NCBI RefSeq assembly: GCF_004801295.1
Contig: NZ_SSOC01000003.1
Coordinates: forward strand, 1 to 64,000
Direction of reading: 5' to 3'
DNA length: 64,000 nt
Origin: Pseudothauera nasutitermitis
GTDB taxonomy: Bacteria; Pseudomonadota; Gammaproteobacteria; Burkholderiales; Rhodocyclaceae
The notes under the pieces are model-generated. The model had not been told where the DNA came from. It worked only from the letters and a program-made list of their open reading frames with translations, and did no database searches. The position numbers were made by a program, and so were the translations under genes. This document shows, one piece after another, positions 1-8,464 of the stretch. Each line of letters begins with the position of its first letter. Positions within the stretch are counted from its first letter, which is position 1.

Positions 1-110
1 TTTTCTAGATCGTGCCGCCACTCGGACGATCTCTCTTCGGTCTCATCGGAGACAATATCTGCGATAACCACCACCGTCGATAGGTCGAGTTTCGCTTCTT
101 TCTCCTGCAT
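1..110 (-). CDS. 5' end of an unrecognised gene (runs off the window)
   Basis: An open frame reads leftward from an ATG at 108-110 to the window edge with no stop, giving about 36 residues beginning MQEKEAKLDLSTVVVIADIV and rich in acidic residues. The bases just upstream (minus strand) read AGGAATTATC before the ATG, a plausible ribosome-binding site, which is the main reason to accept it. I do not recognise the family and too little is visible to assign a function. Confidence 0.45.
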   Translation of the reverse strand, partial: MQEKEAKLDLSTVVVIADIVSDETEERSSEWRHDLE

Positions 111-120
111 GATAATTCCT

Positions 121-313
121 AGTTATCAGTAAATTGGAAAGAAAAATTTATCTTAACCAGCAACTCTGGCCACCAGGACAAGACACATGTCCGACTCTCC
201 GCAAGGCGAACCGCCACGTGCCAATACCCGATACGGGTAACCACCCTCAGATGGAGGCATTATTTTGAAGCATCCGATCACTCAAACCGCATCAGATTAA
301 GCGGACGGATACA
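121..313. other. intergenic region with several short hairpins, no convincing gene
   Basis: This spacer lies ahead of the edge gene. Read on the minus strand it holds a row of short inverted repeats: TACCCG/CGGGTA, GGCG/CGCC, GGACA/TGTCC and CTGG/CCAG. It could be a structured leader, but it matches no riboswitch class I know. A 35-codon frame on the minus strand starting near 258 has no ribosome-binding site and was not called. Confidence 0.3.
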
Positions 314-314
314 T

Positions 315-363
315 CATAGCAGCATCGGCTGCGGGCTCGCGGCCCGCAGCCGATGCTGCTATG
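315..363. terminator. 22-bp perfect inverted repeat, probable terminator
   Basis: Positions 315-336 and 342-363 are perfect reverse complements with a 5-base loop. The hairpin lies 50 bases past the stop of the minus-strand YncE-like gene (417), where a terminator is expected. No clear T-tract follows on either strand, so it may be bidirectional, factor-assisted, or an mRNA-stabilising hairpin. Confidence 0.6.
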
Positions 364-416
364 CAAAGGTTTTCAAGGCAGCGGGTCATGCTAGTCCAGC
401 TTTTTCGAACAGTGAG

Positions 417-1547
417 CTACAACCGCTGCAGATCAATACGCACCACCCGCTCCATCGGCGCAAGTTGGCCCCCCGCCGGAAACGCCCGCTTCACGGTCAC
501 GAACAGCACCTGCCCATCGGCCGACAGCGCCAGGCTGTTCGGGTGCGTGGGCAGTTCGATCTGGCGCTTGACGGCATACGTCGCCGCATCCACCACCGTT
601 ACCGTACCGCCTTCGCGGTTGGCCACATACACCTCGTCGCGCACCGGGTTGAAGCGGATGCCCACCGGCGACTTGCCCGTTTCCACCGTGTGCAGTACCT
701 GGCCGTTCTGCGCATCGAAGACGAACAATTCGCCCGCATAGGTCGATTCGGTCGCGAACAGCCGCCGCGCGCCCTGATCCAGCGCCAAGTTGATGAAGTA
801 GCGGCCGTAGCTGTCCTCCTTGCCTGCCGGCTTGGGCACCGCATGCAGGCCGACGCGGCGCATGCCCCGGGTGTCGATCACTTCGTACGCACCCGTGGCC
901 CCGGTGTAGAGCAGCCCTTGCGAGGCGTCCAGCGCCATGCCGATACTCTTGCCGTCGGGCGAACGCAGCACCTGCTTCTCCGCCAGCGTGCGGCCGTCCA
1001 GCACCCAGACGATGCCGCCCTTGCCCACCCCGCCCACGTACAGCGTGCCGCTGGATTCATCCGCCAGCAGTTGCCGCGTGCGGATCGGCTTGCCCTCGTC
1101 GTTGAACTGCTCCAGCTTCACCGTGCCGCGCACCCGGCCGCTGGCCACGTCGATGGCGGTGATGGTGCTTTCCAGCGAATGGCCCGCGTAGAGAATGCCC
1201 GCCTGGTTGTCGCTGGCCAGCGCGAAGGGCTTGAGCGGCAGTTCGATGGTTCTTTGCAGCGCGAGGGTGTCGGCATTCAGCTGGTAGATGAAGCCACCCT
1301 TGCCGTCGCCGAAACGCTCGCCCATGCCGGCGACGTAGATGGCATTGTTGGCGCTGCTGTAAACCAGCTCGTAAATGCCGCGCAACTCGGCTTGCGCCAC
1401 GACCGCAGAAGGCGCGGCAACCGCCGACGAAGCAGCAGCGTCCGACTGCGTGGCCGGCGCAGACGCGCAGGCCAGCAAGGACAGGCACGCCAGCGAAACA
1501 GCGCCAAGCCGGATGGCGCGCTGCACGAGGTTGATGTGTTGATCCAT
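417..1547 (-). CDS. YncE-like beta-propeller lipoprotein
   Basis: A 376-residue protein. The start at 1547 gives a lipoprotein signal, MDQHINLVQRAIRLGAVSLA followed by CLSLLAC, with a lipobox LLAC near residue 25. An alanine/serine-rich linker follows, then repeated blades of the type LYVGG...VWVLDG, LYTGA...YEVIDT and VYVANREGGTVTVVDAATYA, the signature of YVTN/YncE seven-bladed propellers. Such proteins sit in the periplasm or on the outer membrane and bind ligands or partners; no catalytic residues are evident. The longer frame to 1781 would add 78 residues antisense to the neighbouring gene and is rejected. It is divergent from the CopG-type gene and followed by the hairpin at 315-363. 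In some bacteria yncE is Fur-regulated, and a TonB receptor sits close by, so a role in iron supply is possible but unproven. Confidence 0.8.
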   Translation of the reverse strand: MDQHINLVQRAIRLGAVSLACLSLLACASAPATQSDAAASSAVAAPSAVVAQAELRGIYELVYSSANNAIYVAGMGERFGDGKGGFIYQLNADTLALQRTIELPLKPFALASDNQAGILYAGHSLESTITAIDVASGRVRGTVKLEQFNDEGKPIRTRQLLADESSGTLYVGGVGKGGIVWVLDGRTLAEKQVLRSPDGKSIGMALDASQGLLYTGATGAYEVIDTRGMRRVGLHAVPKPAGKEDSYGRYFINLALDQGARRLFATESTYAGELFVFDAQNGQVLHTVETGKSPVGIRFNPVRDEVYVANREGGTVTVVDAATYAVKRQIELPTHPNSLALSADGQVLFVTVKRAFPAGGQLAPMERVVRIDLQRL

Positions 1548-1581
1548 GAGAGTTCCAAAGAAGTCAAAAGATTTCGAGCAT

Positions 1582-1604
1582 TTGTATATTCTGGCAATAC
1601 ACAA
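1582..1604. promoter_or_regulatory. imperfect palindrome in a divergent promoter (possible RHH operator)
   Basis: TTGTATATT (1582-1590) and AATACACAA (1596-1604) form an inverted repeat with 8 of 9 matching pairs and a 5-base spacer. It lies in the 69-bp gap between the divergent lipoprotein and CopG-type genes. Ribbon-helix-helix antitoxins usually repress their own promoters at such sites; that this one does so here is inference. Confidence 0.45.
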
Positions 1605-1616
1605 AGCGGGCCATTT

Positions 1617-1856
1617 ATGAACAAACCGGCGAAGGCCACGACCAAGGTCCGCACGAAAGACATCCCCCGGTTCATCTCGCTGCGCCTGCCGCAGCACCTG
1701 CTGGACGCAATCAAGGCCGCCAATGCGCGCGACGTGCCCTACCAGTCGCTCATCAAGGTATGGTTGCAGGAGAAGGTGCATGACTGGGGGCGGGGCGCGC
1801 CCGCTCAGGTGGGCAGCGCCTCATGCCAGATCCAACAAGGGGTTCAGAAGTCGTAG
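1617..1856 (+). CDS. CopG/BrnA-type ribbon-helix-helix protein (orphan antitoxin)
   Basis: A 79-residue protein. After a basic N-terminus it carries FISLRLPQHLLDAIKAANAR and then VPYQSLIKVWLQEKV. The strand-helix-helix pattern with 'YQSLIKVWLQEK' is typical of CopG/BrnA-class antitoxins, which bind DNA as dimers and neutralise a RelE-like toxin. No brnT or other toxin gene is adjacent: upstream is the divergent lipoprotein and downstream the TonB receptor, whose 3' end it overlaps tail to tail by 13 bases. It may be an orphan antitoxin or a solitary regulator of the divergent lipoprotein. Confidence 0.7.
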   Translation: MNKPAKATTKVRTKDIPRFISLRLPQHLLDAIKAANARDVPYQSLIKVWLQEKVHDWGRGAPAQVGSASCQIQQGVQKS

Positions 1857-4174
1857 CGTGCGCTCACGTTGAAGCTGCGCGGGGCGCCCCAGGTGTAGCC
1901 AAGGCCTTGGTACCCGGCGATGACATACGAGAAGTACTTCTTGTCGAACACGTTGTTGATGTTGGCGCTGATGCTCAACTGGCTGGTGACCTGGTAGCGC
2001 GCCATCAGGTCCAGCAGCCAGTAGCTGGGTTGTTGCACCTTGCTGCCCGCAAAACTGGCGGATGTTGCGGTCGTGGTGCTCTGCCAGCGGGTGGCCGCCC
2101 CTACCGTCAGGCCCTGGAGATGGCCGTCCGCGAAGCGATAGGTGCTGCCCAGCTTGAACTGGTGCTTGGGGTCGGACCCGGCATTGCTCAGGTTGCTGCT
2201 GTTCATCGTGTAGCCGCCCTGCACCTGCCAGCCCCGCGCCAGTTCGCCGGAAAGCTCCAGTTCGTAGCCGCGCCGGCTGGCGCCCATGATTGCCCGATAC
2301 GCATAATCGCCGCTGGGCGTCCTGCCGCCAGTAGCCTCTGCCTCGTTGTCGGTTCTGATCCAGAAATGGCTGATGCTGGCGTTCAGGCGCTTGTCGAAGA
2401 ATTCGCCTTTGGCACCGACTTCATAGGTCAGGCCCTCTCGGGGGTCAAGGATGCGCCCTTGCTCATCCTGACTGCTCTGGGGCTCGAAGATGCTGGCATA
2501 GCTGCCGTACAGCGAGACGTTCTTGCTGACATCGAACACCAGCCCGGCGTAGGGCGTGACCACACCGGTTTCTTTCAGACCACTGCCTCCCCACAGTGTT
2601 GTGTAGTCCTGATTTTCGTAGTTGGTGATCCGCGCACCCACAATGACTTTGAGCGGGTCGGCCAGATTGATGCGGCTTGCTGCGTACACATAGCGTTGCT
2701 TCCAATCGTGATGGCTGGCTCCAAACTTATTCGAGTCAAAGTCAGTATCGCCATTGGAAGCGCCAGCCCCAAGCAGCACATCATGGGTTCGGCCAAACAG
2801 GTGCACCGGGCCTTTCAGGTCGGCAATGATGCTGGAATTGCGGTTTTCGGTATCGAGATAGCGGGTGGCGGTATCGAAGTCGCCTCCAGAATCACCCAAC
2901 AGCAGTTCAGGGATTTCGATGTTTTCATGCGCCACCTGGATTTTGCCCGTCCACCCATTGGCGAACTGGTGCTCCAGGCGTGCGAAGACGTTGGTTGATT
3001 CCTGCTCATAGCCTGACCAGGATGCGCCTGGGTTGTACGAGCGCGGCTTCCCGCCCAGGAACTGCGTGGGGTCGCTGGCGCTGTAGGCCACAATGTTGGT
3101 CCACATGGCCAGGCCGCGCACCTCGCGCTTGCGATAGGTCAAACCGGCGCTGAGCACGGTGTCGGGAGTCAGATCGAATTCCACCGTGCCATACAAAGTC
3201 CGGCTCTTGTTCTTTTCATAATCGCGGAAGCTGTCGCCATCGGTCACCGCCGCGGCCACGCGGCCGCGCAGCGTGCCGCTGGCATTGAGCGGGCCGCCCA
3301 CATCCGCGTTGGCGTTGTAGTTGTTCCAGCTTCCCGCACTGGCGCCCACCCGCGCCTGGAACTCGCGCGTGGGGCGTTTGCGGATCAGGTTGACGGTCGC
3401 CCCCGTGTTGCCCTTGCCGACCAGCAGGCCATTGGAGCCTTTCAAGACTTCGATGCGATCAATATCCACCATGCTGTCCAGCGTGAAGTTGGTACTGCTG
3501 AAGTAGGCGTAGCCAGATGCGAGTTGCTGGTTGCCTTCGGTTTGCAGATTGACGCTGGTGCCACGCGCCTGGAAGCCGACATGGCTGCCCTGCCGGACGA
3601 CCGTGATGCCCGGCGTCTGCTCCATCACATCGGTCAGCGTTTCCAGCTTGAAGTCGTCCATGCGCTGGCGGGTCATCACGGTCAGTGATTGGGGAGTTTC
3701 GCGCAGCGTCAGGCTCAGGCCGGTGGCGGCACCGCTGGGACCGGTCTGGGTGTAGCTGCCGGTGCCTTCCGTGGTGCCACTGCGGTCAGCGGCGGCGGTG
3801 ACCGTCACCGGCGCCAGCGTGGTGCCTCCTTCCTTGTCCCGGACCACGGTGAAGGTGTTGGCGCCGCTGGGCTGGACCGCGAGCCCGCTGCCGGCGAGCA
3901 GTTGCCGCAGCGCCTGCTCGACGGTGAGCTGGCCGCGCAGCGCCGGAGCGTGCTGGGTGTTGGCGATGTCGGTGACGAAGACGATCTGCGCGCCGCTTTG
4001 CCGGGCCAGCGCGTTGAGCGCCTTGTCGAGCGGCTGGGCGGGGAGGTCGAGATCGAGCGCCGCGCCCTGGGCCAGGGCGATGCCACTGCTCAGCAGGGCC
4101 GCGGCCAGGGTGGTGAGGGCGGCGAGGCGCCGGACGGCGGCGGGCCGGTGCGGGGTCTTGCGGGAATGGAGCAT
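1844..4174 (-). CDS. TonB-dependent siderophore receptor with N-terminal signalling (STN) domain
   Basis: A 776-residue outer-membrane receptor. Residues 1-36 are a signal peptide ending ...SSGIALA. An STN (secretin/TonB short N-terminal) domain follows at about 37-105 (LDLPAQPLDKALNALARQSG), then a linker, the plug at about 140-260 (LRETPQSLTVMTRQRMDD, IDRIEVLKGSNGLLVGKG) and a 22-strand barrel ending in aromatic YDF. The STN domain is the part that contacts a FecR anti-sigma regulator, and fecR/fecI-like genes lie directly upstream on the same strand. The start at 4174 is supported by AAGGGA upstream and the signal peptide; the open frame continues to 4816 but that part shadows fecR. The plug and barrel resemble FpvA/FoxA-type ferric siderophore receptors. 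The exact ligand is unknown. Confidence 0.9.
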   Translation of the reverse strand: MLHSRKTPHRPAAVRRLAALTTLAAALLSSGIALAQGAALDLDLPAQPLDKALNALARQSGAQIVFVTDIANTQHAPALRGQLTVEQALRQLLAGSGLAVQPSGANTFTVVRDKEGGTTLAPVTVTAAADRSGTTEGTGSYTQTGPSGAATGLSLTLRETPQSLTVMTRQRMDDFKLETLTDVMEQTPGITVVRQGSHVGFQARGTSVNLQTEGNQQLASGYAYFSSTNFTLDSMVDIDRIEVLKGSNGLLVGKGNTGATVNLIRKRPTREFQARVGASAGSWNNYNANADVGGPLNASGTLRGRVAAAVTDGDSFRDYEKNKSRTLYGTVEFDLTPDTVLSAGLTYRKREVRGLAMWTNIVAYSASDPTQFLGGKPRSYNPGASWSGYEQESTNVFARLEHQFANGWTGKIQVAHENIEIPELLLGDSGGDFDTATRYLDTENRNSSIIADLKGPVHLFGRTHDVLLGAGASNGDTDFDSNKFGASHHDWKQRYVYAASRINLADPLKVIVGARITNYENQDYTTLWGGSGLKETGVVTPYAGLVFDVSKNVSLYGSYASIFEPQSSQDEQGRILDPREGLTYEVGAKGEFFDKRLNASISHFWIRTDNEAEATGGRTPSGDYAYRAIMGASRRGYELELSGELARGWQVQGGYTMNSSNLSNAGSDPKHQFKLGSTYRFADGHLQGLTVGAATRWQSTTTATSASFAGSKVQQPSYWLLDLMARYQVTSQLSISANINNVFDKKYFSYVIAGYQGLGYTWGAPRSFNVSARYDF

Positions 4175-4193
4175 CACGTGTCCCTTTCTACGG

Positions 4194-4215
4194 TAATGAG
4201 AAGAATTACTCTTCG
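4194..4215. promoter_or_regulatory. possible Fur-type or sigma-dependent site upstream of the receptor
   Basis: The stretch TAATGAGAAGAATTACTCTT is AT-rich, partly palindromic (GAAGA-N5-TCTTC) and sits 20-40 bases ahead of the receptor start. It resembles a degenerate Fur box, but it could equally be part of a promoter used by the FecI-type sigma factor. Confidence 0.35.
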
Positions 4216-4289
4216 TATGCCGTTTCGGGGTCTGGCAATGTACACCTTGTGGTGGAAATTTTTCTGAGGTGGGGGCCGGTGGGATTGGC

Positions 4290-4420
4290 GGCACTCGCAT
4301 CTGTCCCCCCCACCCCTCCCACTCGAAGGGAGAGGGGGGGTGTGCGGGGATTACCAAGCCGCCCCTCTTCGGCACGTGCAGCCCTCCGCCGAAAGGAGAG
4401 GGAGGGGTGGCCGGGAAACG
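4290..4420. repeat. GC-rich palindromic extragenic repeats (two units)
   Basis: Between the receptor and fecR lie C-run/G-run palindromes of the form CCCCTCCC...CGAAGGGAGAGGGG (about 4308-4336) and CCCTCCGCC...GAAAGGAGAGGGAGGG (about 4380-4410). Related units occur at about 35330-35440 and 60597-60625, so this is a dispersed intergenic repeat family. Confidence 0.5.
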
Positions 4421-4427
4421 TTCAGCC

Positions 4428-5339
4428 TCAAGGAGCGGGCAGGCGCTCGACGTGGGGGGTGCCGTCGGCGGAACGGCCGAGGCGGACCGGGGCGAAGCGC
4501 GGCAGCAGGTCGATGAGCTGTTCGCGGTTGCCCAGGTCGAACTGGCCGGAGATGCGCAATTGCGCGGCGTCGCTGCCCAGGGTGACGGGCAGCGGGCCGT
4601 AGCGGCGCAGTTCGTCGACGACTTCCGCGAGCGGGGTGTTGTCGAAGACGATGCGGCCGTCGTGCCAGGCGGTGAGGTTGTCGACTTCGGCCGGCACCGG
4701 CCGGCCGGGTGCTTGCGGGGTGGTACGCAACATCTGGCCCCGGCCGAGTTCGACGCTTTCCGTGTGGCCGTTGTCGACGCGCACGCGGCCTTGCTGGACG
4801 CTGACTTCGACCGCATCGCCGGGCAGGCGGCGGACGTTGAAGGTGGTGCCGATGTCTTCGATGCGCGTGCCGCCGGCTTGCACGGTGAAGCGCCGTTCCA
4901 GCGCCGGCAGCAGGCCGTGCCAGGGAGCGTGGGCGACGTCGAAGGTGGCTTCGCCGCTTGCCAGCGAGAGCCGGCGCGAGCGTAGGTGCAGGGCGACGTC
5001 GACGCGGGAGTCGGTGTTGAGATGCACCCGGCTGCCGTCGGAGAGCGTCCAGACGCCGCTTTCCCCCAACACGGTGGTCATGGTCTGGGTCTGGTAGACG
5101 GGGTCGATCCACCAGGCGATACCCAGGGCGAGGCCAAGCGCCAGGGCGATGCCGGCGCGGCGCACGCGGGCGCTACGCTGGCGTTGCTCGGCACGCTGGA
5201 TGATGTCGTCTGCACTGGGCAACTGAGCGCGCAGAGCATCGGCGTAAGGCGCCAGGGCGCTTTCCAGTGCCACGACACGCACGCCGCGTGCTCCGGATGT
5301 CGGTGCACAGGCTGGAGAGGGTTTGCGCGGGTCAGTCAT
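4428..5339 (-). CDS. FecR-like anti-sigma/transmembrane sensor
   Basis: A 303-residue FecR-type protein. It has a cytoplasmic N-terminal part of about 60 residues, one transmembrane segment near 62-78 (GIALALGLALGIAWWI), then a periplasmic FecR domain with the family pattern WTLSDGSRVHLNTDSRVDVAL, LSLASGEATFDVAH and GTTFNVRRLPGDAVEVSVQQ. A C-terminal segment (FDNTPLAEVVDELRRYGPLP) resembles the STN-interacting domain. It should relay receptor occupancy across the inner membrane to the sigma factor encoded just upstream. Its start overlaps the sigma gene by 8 bases, indicating translational coupling. Confidence 0.9.
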   Translation of the reverse strand: MTDPRKPSPACAPTSGARGVRVVALESALAPYADALRAQLPSADDIIQRAEQRQRSARVRRAGIALALGLALGIAWWIDPVYQTQTMTTVLGESGVWTLSDGSRVHLNTDSRVDVALHLRSRRLSLASGEATFDVAHAPWHGLLPALERRFTVQAGGTRIEDIGTTFNVRRLPGDAVEVSVQQGRVRVDNGHTESVELGRGQMLRTTPQAPGRPVPAEVDNLTAWHDGRIVFDNTPLAEVVDELRRYGPLPVTLGSDAAQLRISGQFDLGNREQLIDLLPRFAPVRLGRSADGTPHVERLPAP

Positions 5340-5886
5340 GATCGTGCAGCACCGGCAGGATGTCTTCCAGCGAGCGGGCCAGGTGGCGCGCGATCATGCC
5401 GCGCGAGATGCGCAGCTTGTCGGCCACTTCGGCCTGCGGCATGTGGTAGAGGTGGATCAGGATGAAGACTTCCTGGCTGCGCGGCGGCAGGCCGCGAATG
5501 GCGCACAGCAAGGCTTGTTCGCGCTGCTGCCGGAGGGCGGCGAGTTCAGGCGAGGTCAGCCCGCTGGCGCCGCCGCCATCGCAGGCGAGTTCGCCGGGCA
5601 GGCAGTCGGTGGTGTCGATCAGCCCGGCGTAGGCACGTTCGCTGCGGCAGCGGTCGATGGCGGTGTGCATGGCCATGCGCCGCAGAAAGGCCAGCGGAAT
5701 CTGGATGTCTTGTGCCGGTGCCGGGTTCTTCAGCACTTTCAGGCAGACCTCATGCACCACTTCCTGGGCAAAGGCCTTGTCGCCGAAGCGGCGGCGGACG
5801 TAGCCGATCAGTTCATCGTAGTGGGCGACGATGGCCTGAAGCAGGGACGGAGAGCCGGAGGGGGAGGACAGCATGGCGTGGGGCAC
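5332..5886 (-). CDS. FecI-like ECF sigma factor
   Basis: A 184-residue extracytoplasmic-function sigma factor. Region 2 is visible at about 20-90 (YVRRRFGDKAFAQEVVHEVCLKVL, AFLRRMAMHTAIDRCRSERA) and region 4 at about 125-178 (IRGLPPRSQEVFILIHLYHM, then VADKLRISRGMIARHLARSLEDIL). It is first in the order sigma, fecR, receptor, as in classical iron-surface-signalling loci, and probably directs transcription of the receptor. A second in-frame ATG four codons in (5874) is an alternative start. A Fur-like sequence lies just upstream. Confidence 0.9.
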   Translation of the reverse strand: MPHAMLSSPSGSPSLLQAIVAHYDELIGYVRRRFGDKAFAQEVVHEVCLKVLKNPAPAQDIQIPLAFLRRMAMHTAIDRCRSERAYAGLIDTTDCLPGELACDGGGASGLTSPELAALRQQREQALLCAIRGLPPRSQEVFILIHLYHMPQAEVADKLRISRGMIARHLARSLEDILPVLHDHD

Positions 5887-5914
5887 GGGGAAAACCAGCC
5901 GATCTTACTGGTTT

Positions 5915-5933
5915 CCATTCTCATTTACAAAAT
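5915..5933. promoter_or_regulatory. putative Fur box upstream of the ECF sigma gene
   Basis: The minus strand reads GTAAATGAGAATGGAAACC, a good match to one half and the core of the Fur consensus (AATGAGAAT). It lies 30-47 bases before the sigma gene start. Iron repression of a fecI-type gene by Fur is the usual arrangement. Confidence 0.5.
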
Positions 5934-6020
5934 GAGGGGCAAGAATGCTGCGCCCTGCCCCACCCGATCACCCGCCTTGGCACGGTATGCGCAGAATGGG
6001 CAGATGCCGCGCCGCCCACC

Positions 6021-6905
6021 TCAACCCGGCAGCAGGCGCTCCGCATGGGCGTAGGCCACCAGGCGGTCGCCGCGAGCGAAGCCGGCCAGCAGCAGGCCGC
6101 TGTATTCGGCCATGCGGCAGGCCATGGCGGTGGGTGCGGAAACCGCGACCAGTGCGCCGATGCCAGCGCGCGCGCTCTTCTGCACCATCTCGTAGCTCGC
6201 CCGGCTGGAGACCAGCGCGAAGCCCTGCGCCGCTTCCGCGTCGCCCTCGGCAAGGCGCGCGGCGCGCCAGCCGATGAGCTTGTCGAGGGCGTTGTGGCGG
6301 CCGACGTCCTCGCGCACCGCGACGATGCCGCCGTCCGGGCGCACCCAGGCGGCGGCGTGCGCGGCGCCGGTGCGCGCGCGTACCGGCTGGTGGCGGTCGA
6401 GTTCGGCGAGCGCGGCGCTCACCGCCGGGGCGGCGAGCACGGTGTCGCCCGCCAGTTGCGGCATGGCGCGGTCGAATTCGGCCAGGCTGTCGACGCCGCA
6501 CAAGCCGCAGCCGGTGCGCCCGGCCAGCGCGCGGCGGCGCTCCTTGAGGGCAGCGAGGCGGCGTGCGGCGATTTCGATGCGCACCTCGATGCCGTTGGGC
6601 AGGGAAAACACCTCCCGGTCGAAGACTTCATCGGCGCTTTCGACGATGCGCTCGCTGAGTGTGAAGCCGAGGGCAAAGTCTTCCAGATCGGCCGGCGAGG
6701 CCAGCATGACCGCGTGGGAGATGCCGTTGAACACCAGGGCCACCGGCACTTCCTCGACCAGTTCGTCCACGTCGTCGCGCGCCGCCTGCCCGGCCGCCAG
6801 GCGCCGCACGGCGACCGCGCGGGCGGTCGGCCAGTGTGCCGGGTCGAAGTCGCGGGGTGCGGCTTCGGGCGGGCAGGCGGCGGGTTCGGATGTCATCGGC
6901 GGCAC
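6021..6905 (-). CDS. fdhD: formate dehydrogenase sulfurtransferase/accessory protein FdhD
   Basis: A 294-residue FdhD. Visible family features are EVPVALVFNGISHAVMLASP, the conserved ALGFTLSERIV, the cysteine pair in GRTGCGLCGV that relays sulfur from IscS, and VREDVGRHNALDKLIGWR. FdhD transfers sulfur to the molybdenum/tungsten bis-pterin cofactor before it is placed in formate dehydrogenase; without it the enzyme is inactive. It closes the minus-strand fdo transcription unit, 10 bases after the gamma-subunit gene. An in-frame ATG three codons downstream is an alternative start. Confidence 0.93.
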   Translation of the reverse strand: MPPMTSEPAACPPEAAPRDFDPAHWPTARAVAVRRLAAGQAARDDVDELVEEVPVALVFNGISHAVMLASPADLEDFALGFTLSERIVESADEVFDREVFSLPNGIEVRIEIAARRLAALKERRRALAGRTGCGLCGVDSLAEFDRAMPQLAGDTVLAAPAVSAALAELDRHQPVRARTGAAHAAAWVRPDGGIVAVREDVGRHNALDKLIGWRAARLAEGDAEAAQGFALVSSRASYEMVQKSARAGIGALVAVSAPTAMACRMAEYSGLLLAGFARGDRLVAYAHAERLLPG

Positions 6906-6915
6906 GCTCCGTGGC

Positions 6916-7533
6916 TTACTTGCGGCCGGTCATCTCCCGATACCAGCGCGGGTGGTGTTTCTTGGCCCAGGCGTGGATGACCACACCTTCGACCATGGCC
7001 CGGATGGTACCCTTGACCCACAGCGCGGCATAGACGTGCACGATGATGCCGGCGATCAGCGCGATGGCGCTGGCCGCGTGCAGCAGCAAGGCGATGCGAA
7101 GCACCGGAATGGGGAAGAACTCGGCGAAGTACTGACGCCAGATGATGATGCCGGTGGCCAGCAGCACCAGCATGCAGATGGACATCAGCCAGAACATGCC
7201 CTTCTGCCCGCCGTTGTAGCGGCCGATGTCGCCCACTTCGTTGCCCTTCATGACCTCGCCCACCGCCTTCATCCACTTCACGTCTTCCTTGTCGATGAAG
7301 TTGTGATGGAAGTAGCGGAAGAACTGCACGAGGAAGCCGACGAACATCACCACGCCGATGAAGGGGTGCAGCAGGCGCGCCAGCTGCGGCGTGCCGAACA
7401 CGCCGGTGAGCCAGAAGAAGGCCGGGTAGAAGAAGGCCAGCCCGGAGATGGCCAGCAGGATGAAGCACCACACCACCACCCAGTGGTTGATGCGTTCGGC
7501 AACGGAGTAGCGCTGGATCAGTTTTTCCTTCAT
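6916..7533 (-). CDS. fdoI: formate dehydrogenase gamma subunit, cytochrome b556
   Basis: A 205-residue integral membrane cytochrome b. Four membrane spans are recognisable ([65 protein letters not shown]), with haem-ligand histidines in [23 protein letters not shown] and IVHVYA. It anchors the periplasmic alpha-beta dimer and passes electrons from formate to quinone. Its ATG overlaps the beta-subunit stop (ATGA at 7530-7533). The much longer open frame to 8175 is a shadow of the beta gene. Together with fdhD and fdhE the order resembles the E. coli fdo locus, hence the symbols. Confidence 0.93.
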   Translation of the reverse strand: MKEKLIQRYSVAERINHWVVVWCFILLAISGLAFFYPAFFWLTGVFGTPQLARLLHPFIGVVMFVGFLVQFFRYFHHNFIDKEDVKWMKAVGEVMKGNEVGDIGRYNGGQKGMFWLMSICMLVLLATGIIIWRQYFAEFFPIPVLRIALLLHAASAIALIAGIIVHVYAALWVKGTIRAMVEGVVIHAWAKKHHPRWYREMTGRK

Positions 7534-8453
7534 TTGGTCACCTCGGTTTCCTGGGTGGCGTGTTCGCCGTGTGCTTCGCCTTCCTCTTCTTCCTCGTCCG
7601 CCCGGTTGGGGCCGACGGTGGTGTAGTGGAAGAAGCCGAACAGGCCGGCGGCGGCGATGCCGATGGTGGCGAGCGGCTTCAACATGCCCTTCCACAGATT
7701 CACCGTGGGGCTGATCTGCGGATCGCTGGGCAGGTTGTTGTAGAGCTGCGGACGGTCGGCGTGGTGCAGCACGTACATCACGTGGGTGCCGCCGACGCCT
7801 TGCGGGTCGTACAGGCCGGCGTTGCCGAAGCCGCGCGACTGGAGATCGGCGACACGGCCGGCAGCCACTAGCTTCATGTCTTCCTTGGTGCCGAACTGGA
7901 TGGCGCCGGTGGGGCAGGTCTTCACGCAGGACGGTTCCTGGCCCACGGCGAGGCGGTCCGAGCACAGCGTGCACTTGTAGGCCTTGTTGTCGGCCTTGTT
8001 GATGCGCGGCACGTTGAACGGACAGCCGGCGATGCAGTAGCCGCAGCCGATGCAGTGCTCGGACTGGAAATCCACCACGCCGTTGGCGTACTGGATGATC
8101 GCGCCGGGCGCCGGGCAGGCTTTCATGCAGCCGGGGTCGGCGCAGTGCATGCAGCCGTCCTTGCGGATCAGCCATTGCAGGCGGCCGCCCTCCTCCTGGT
8201 GCTCGGCGAAACGCATCACCGTCCAGCTCTTGGCGGTGAGGTCGATGGGGTTGTCATACACGCCGTGGTTGACGCCGACCTCGTCGCGGATGTCGTTCCA
8301 TTCCGAACAGGCCACCTGACAGGCCTTGCAGCCGATGCAGGTGGTCACGTCGATGAGCTTTGCGATCTCCATCTTGTGGTCGCGCACCCGTGGCGCGGGG
8401 GTAAGCGCCGCGGTGGCCGAGCGCCCGATGATGTCTTGGGATTGCATGGACAT
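7530..8453 (-). CDS. fdoH: formate dehydrogenase beta subunit, four [4Fe-4S] clusters
   Basis: A 307-residue iron-sulfur subunit. Cysteine motifs appear in order: [35 protein letters not shown] and CTLC...CVKTC, i.e. four ferredoxin-type clusters. Near the C-terminus a membrane helix ([17 protein letters not shown]) anchors it to the gamma subunit, followed by a very acidic tail ([12 protein letters not shown]). I place the start at the ATG at 8453, which has AGGAAA at proper distance. A TTG at 8468 overlapping the alpha stop is the longer alternative. It carries electrons from the alpha-subunit site to the cytochrome b subunit. Confidence 0.94.
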   Translation of the reverse strand: MSMQSQDIIGRSATAALTPAPRVRDHKMEIAKLIDVTTCIGCKACQVACSEWNDIRDEVGVNHGVYDNPIDLTAKSWTVMRFAEHQEEGGRLQWLIRKDGCMHCADPGCMKACPAPGAIIQYANGVVDFQSEHCIGCGYCIAGCPFNVPRINKADNKAYKCTLCSDRLAVGQEPSCVKTCPTGAIQFGTKEDMKLVAAGRVADLQSRGFGNAGLYDPQGVGGTHVMYVLHHADRPQLYNNLPSDPQISPTVNLWKGMLKPLATIGIAAAGLFGFFHYTTVGPNRADEEEEEGEAHGEHATQETEVTK

Positions 8454-8464
8454 GGTGTGTTTCC

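Noticed and set aside
151-258. 35-codon minus-strand frame with two cysteines that might be a small modified peptide
   Set aside because: No ribosome-binding site, no maturation genes beside it, and it lies in a hairpin-rich spacer.
6916-8175. Longer formate dehydrogenase gamma subunit starting at 8175
   Set aside because: The extra residues are the beta gene read out of frame; the family starts at the ATG overlapping the beta stop.
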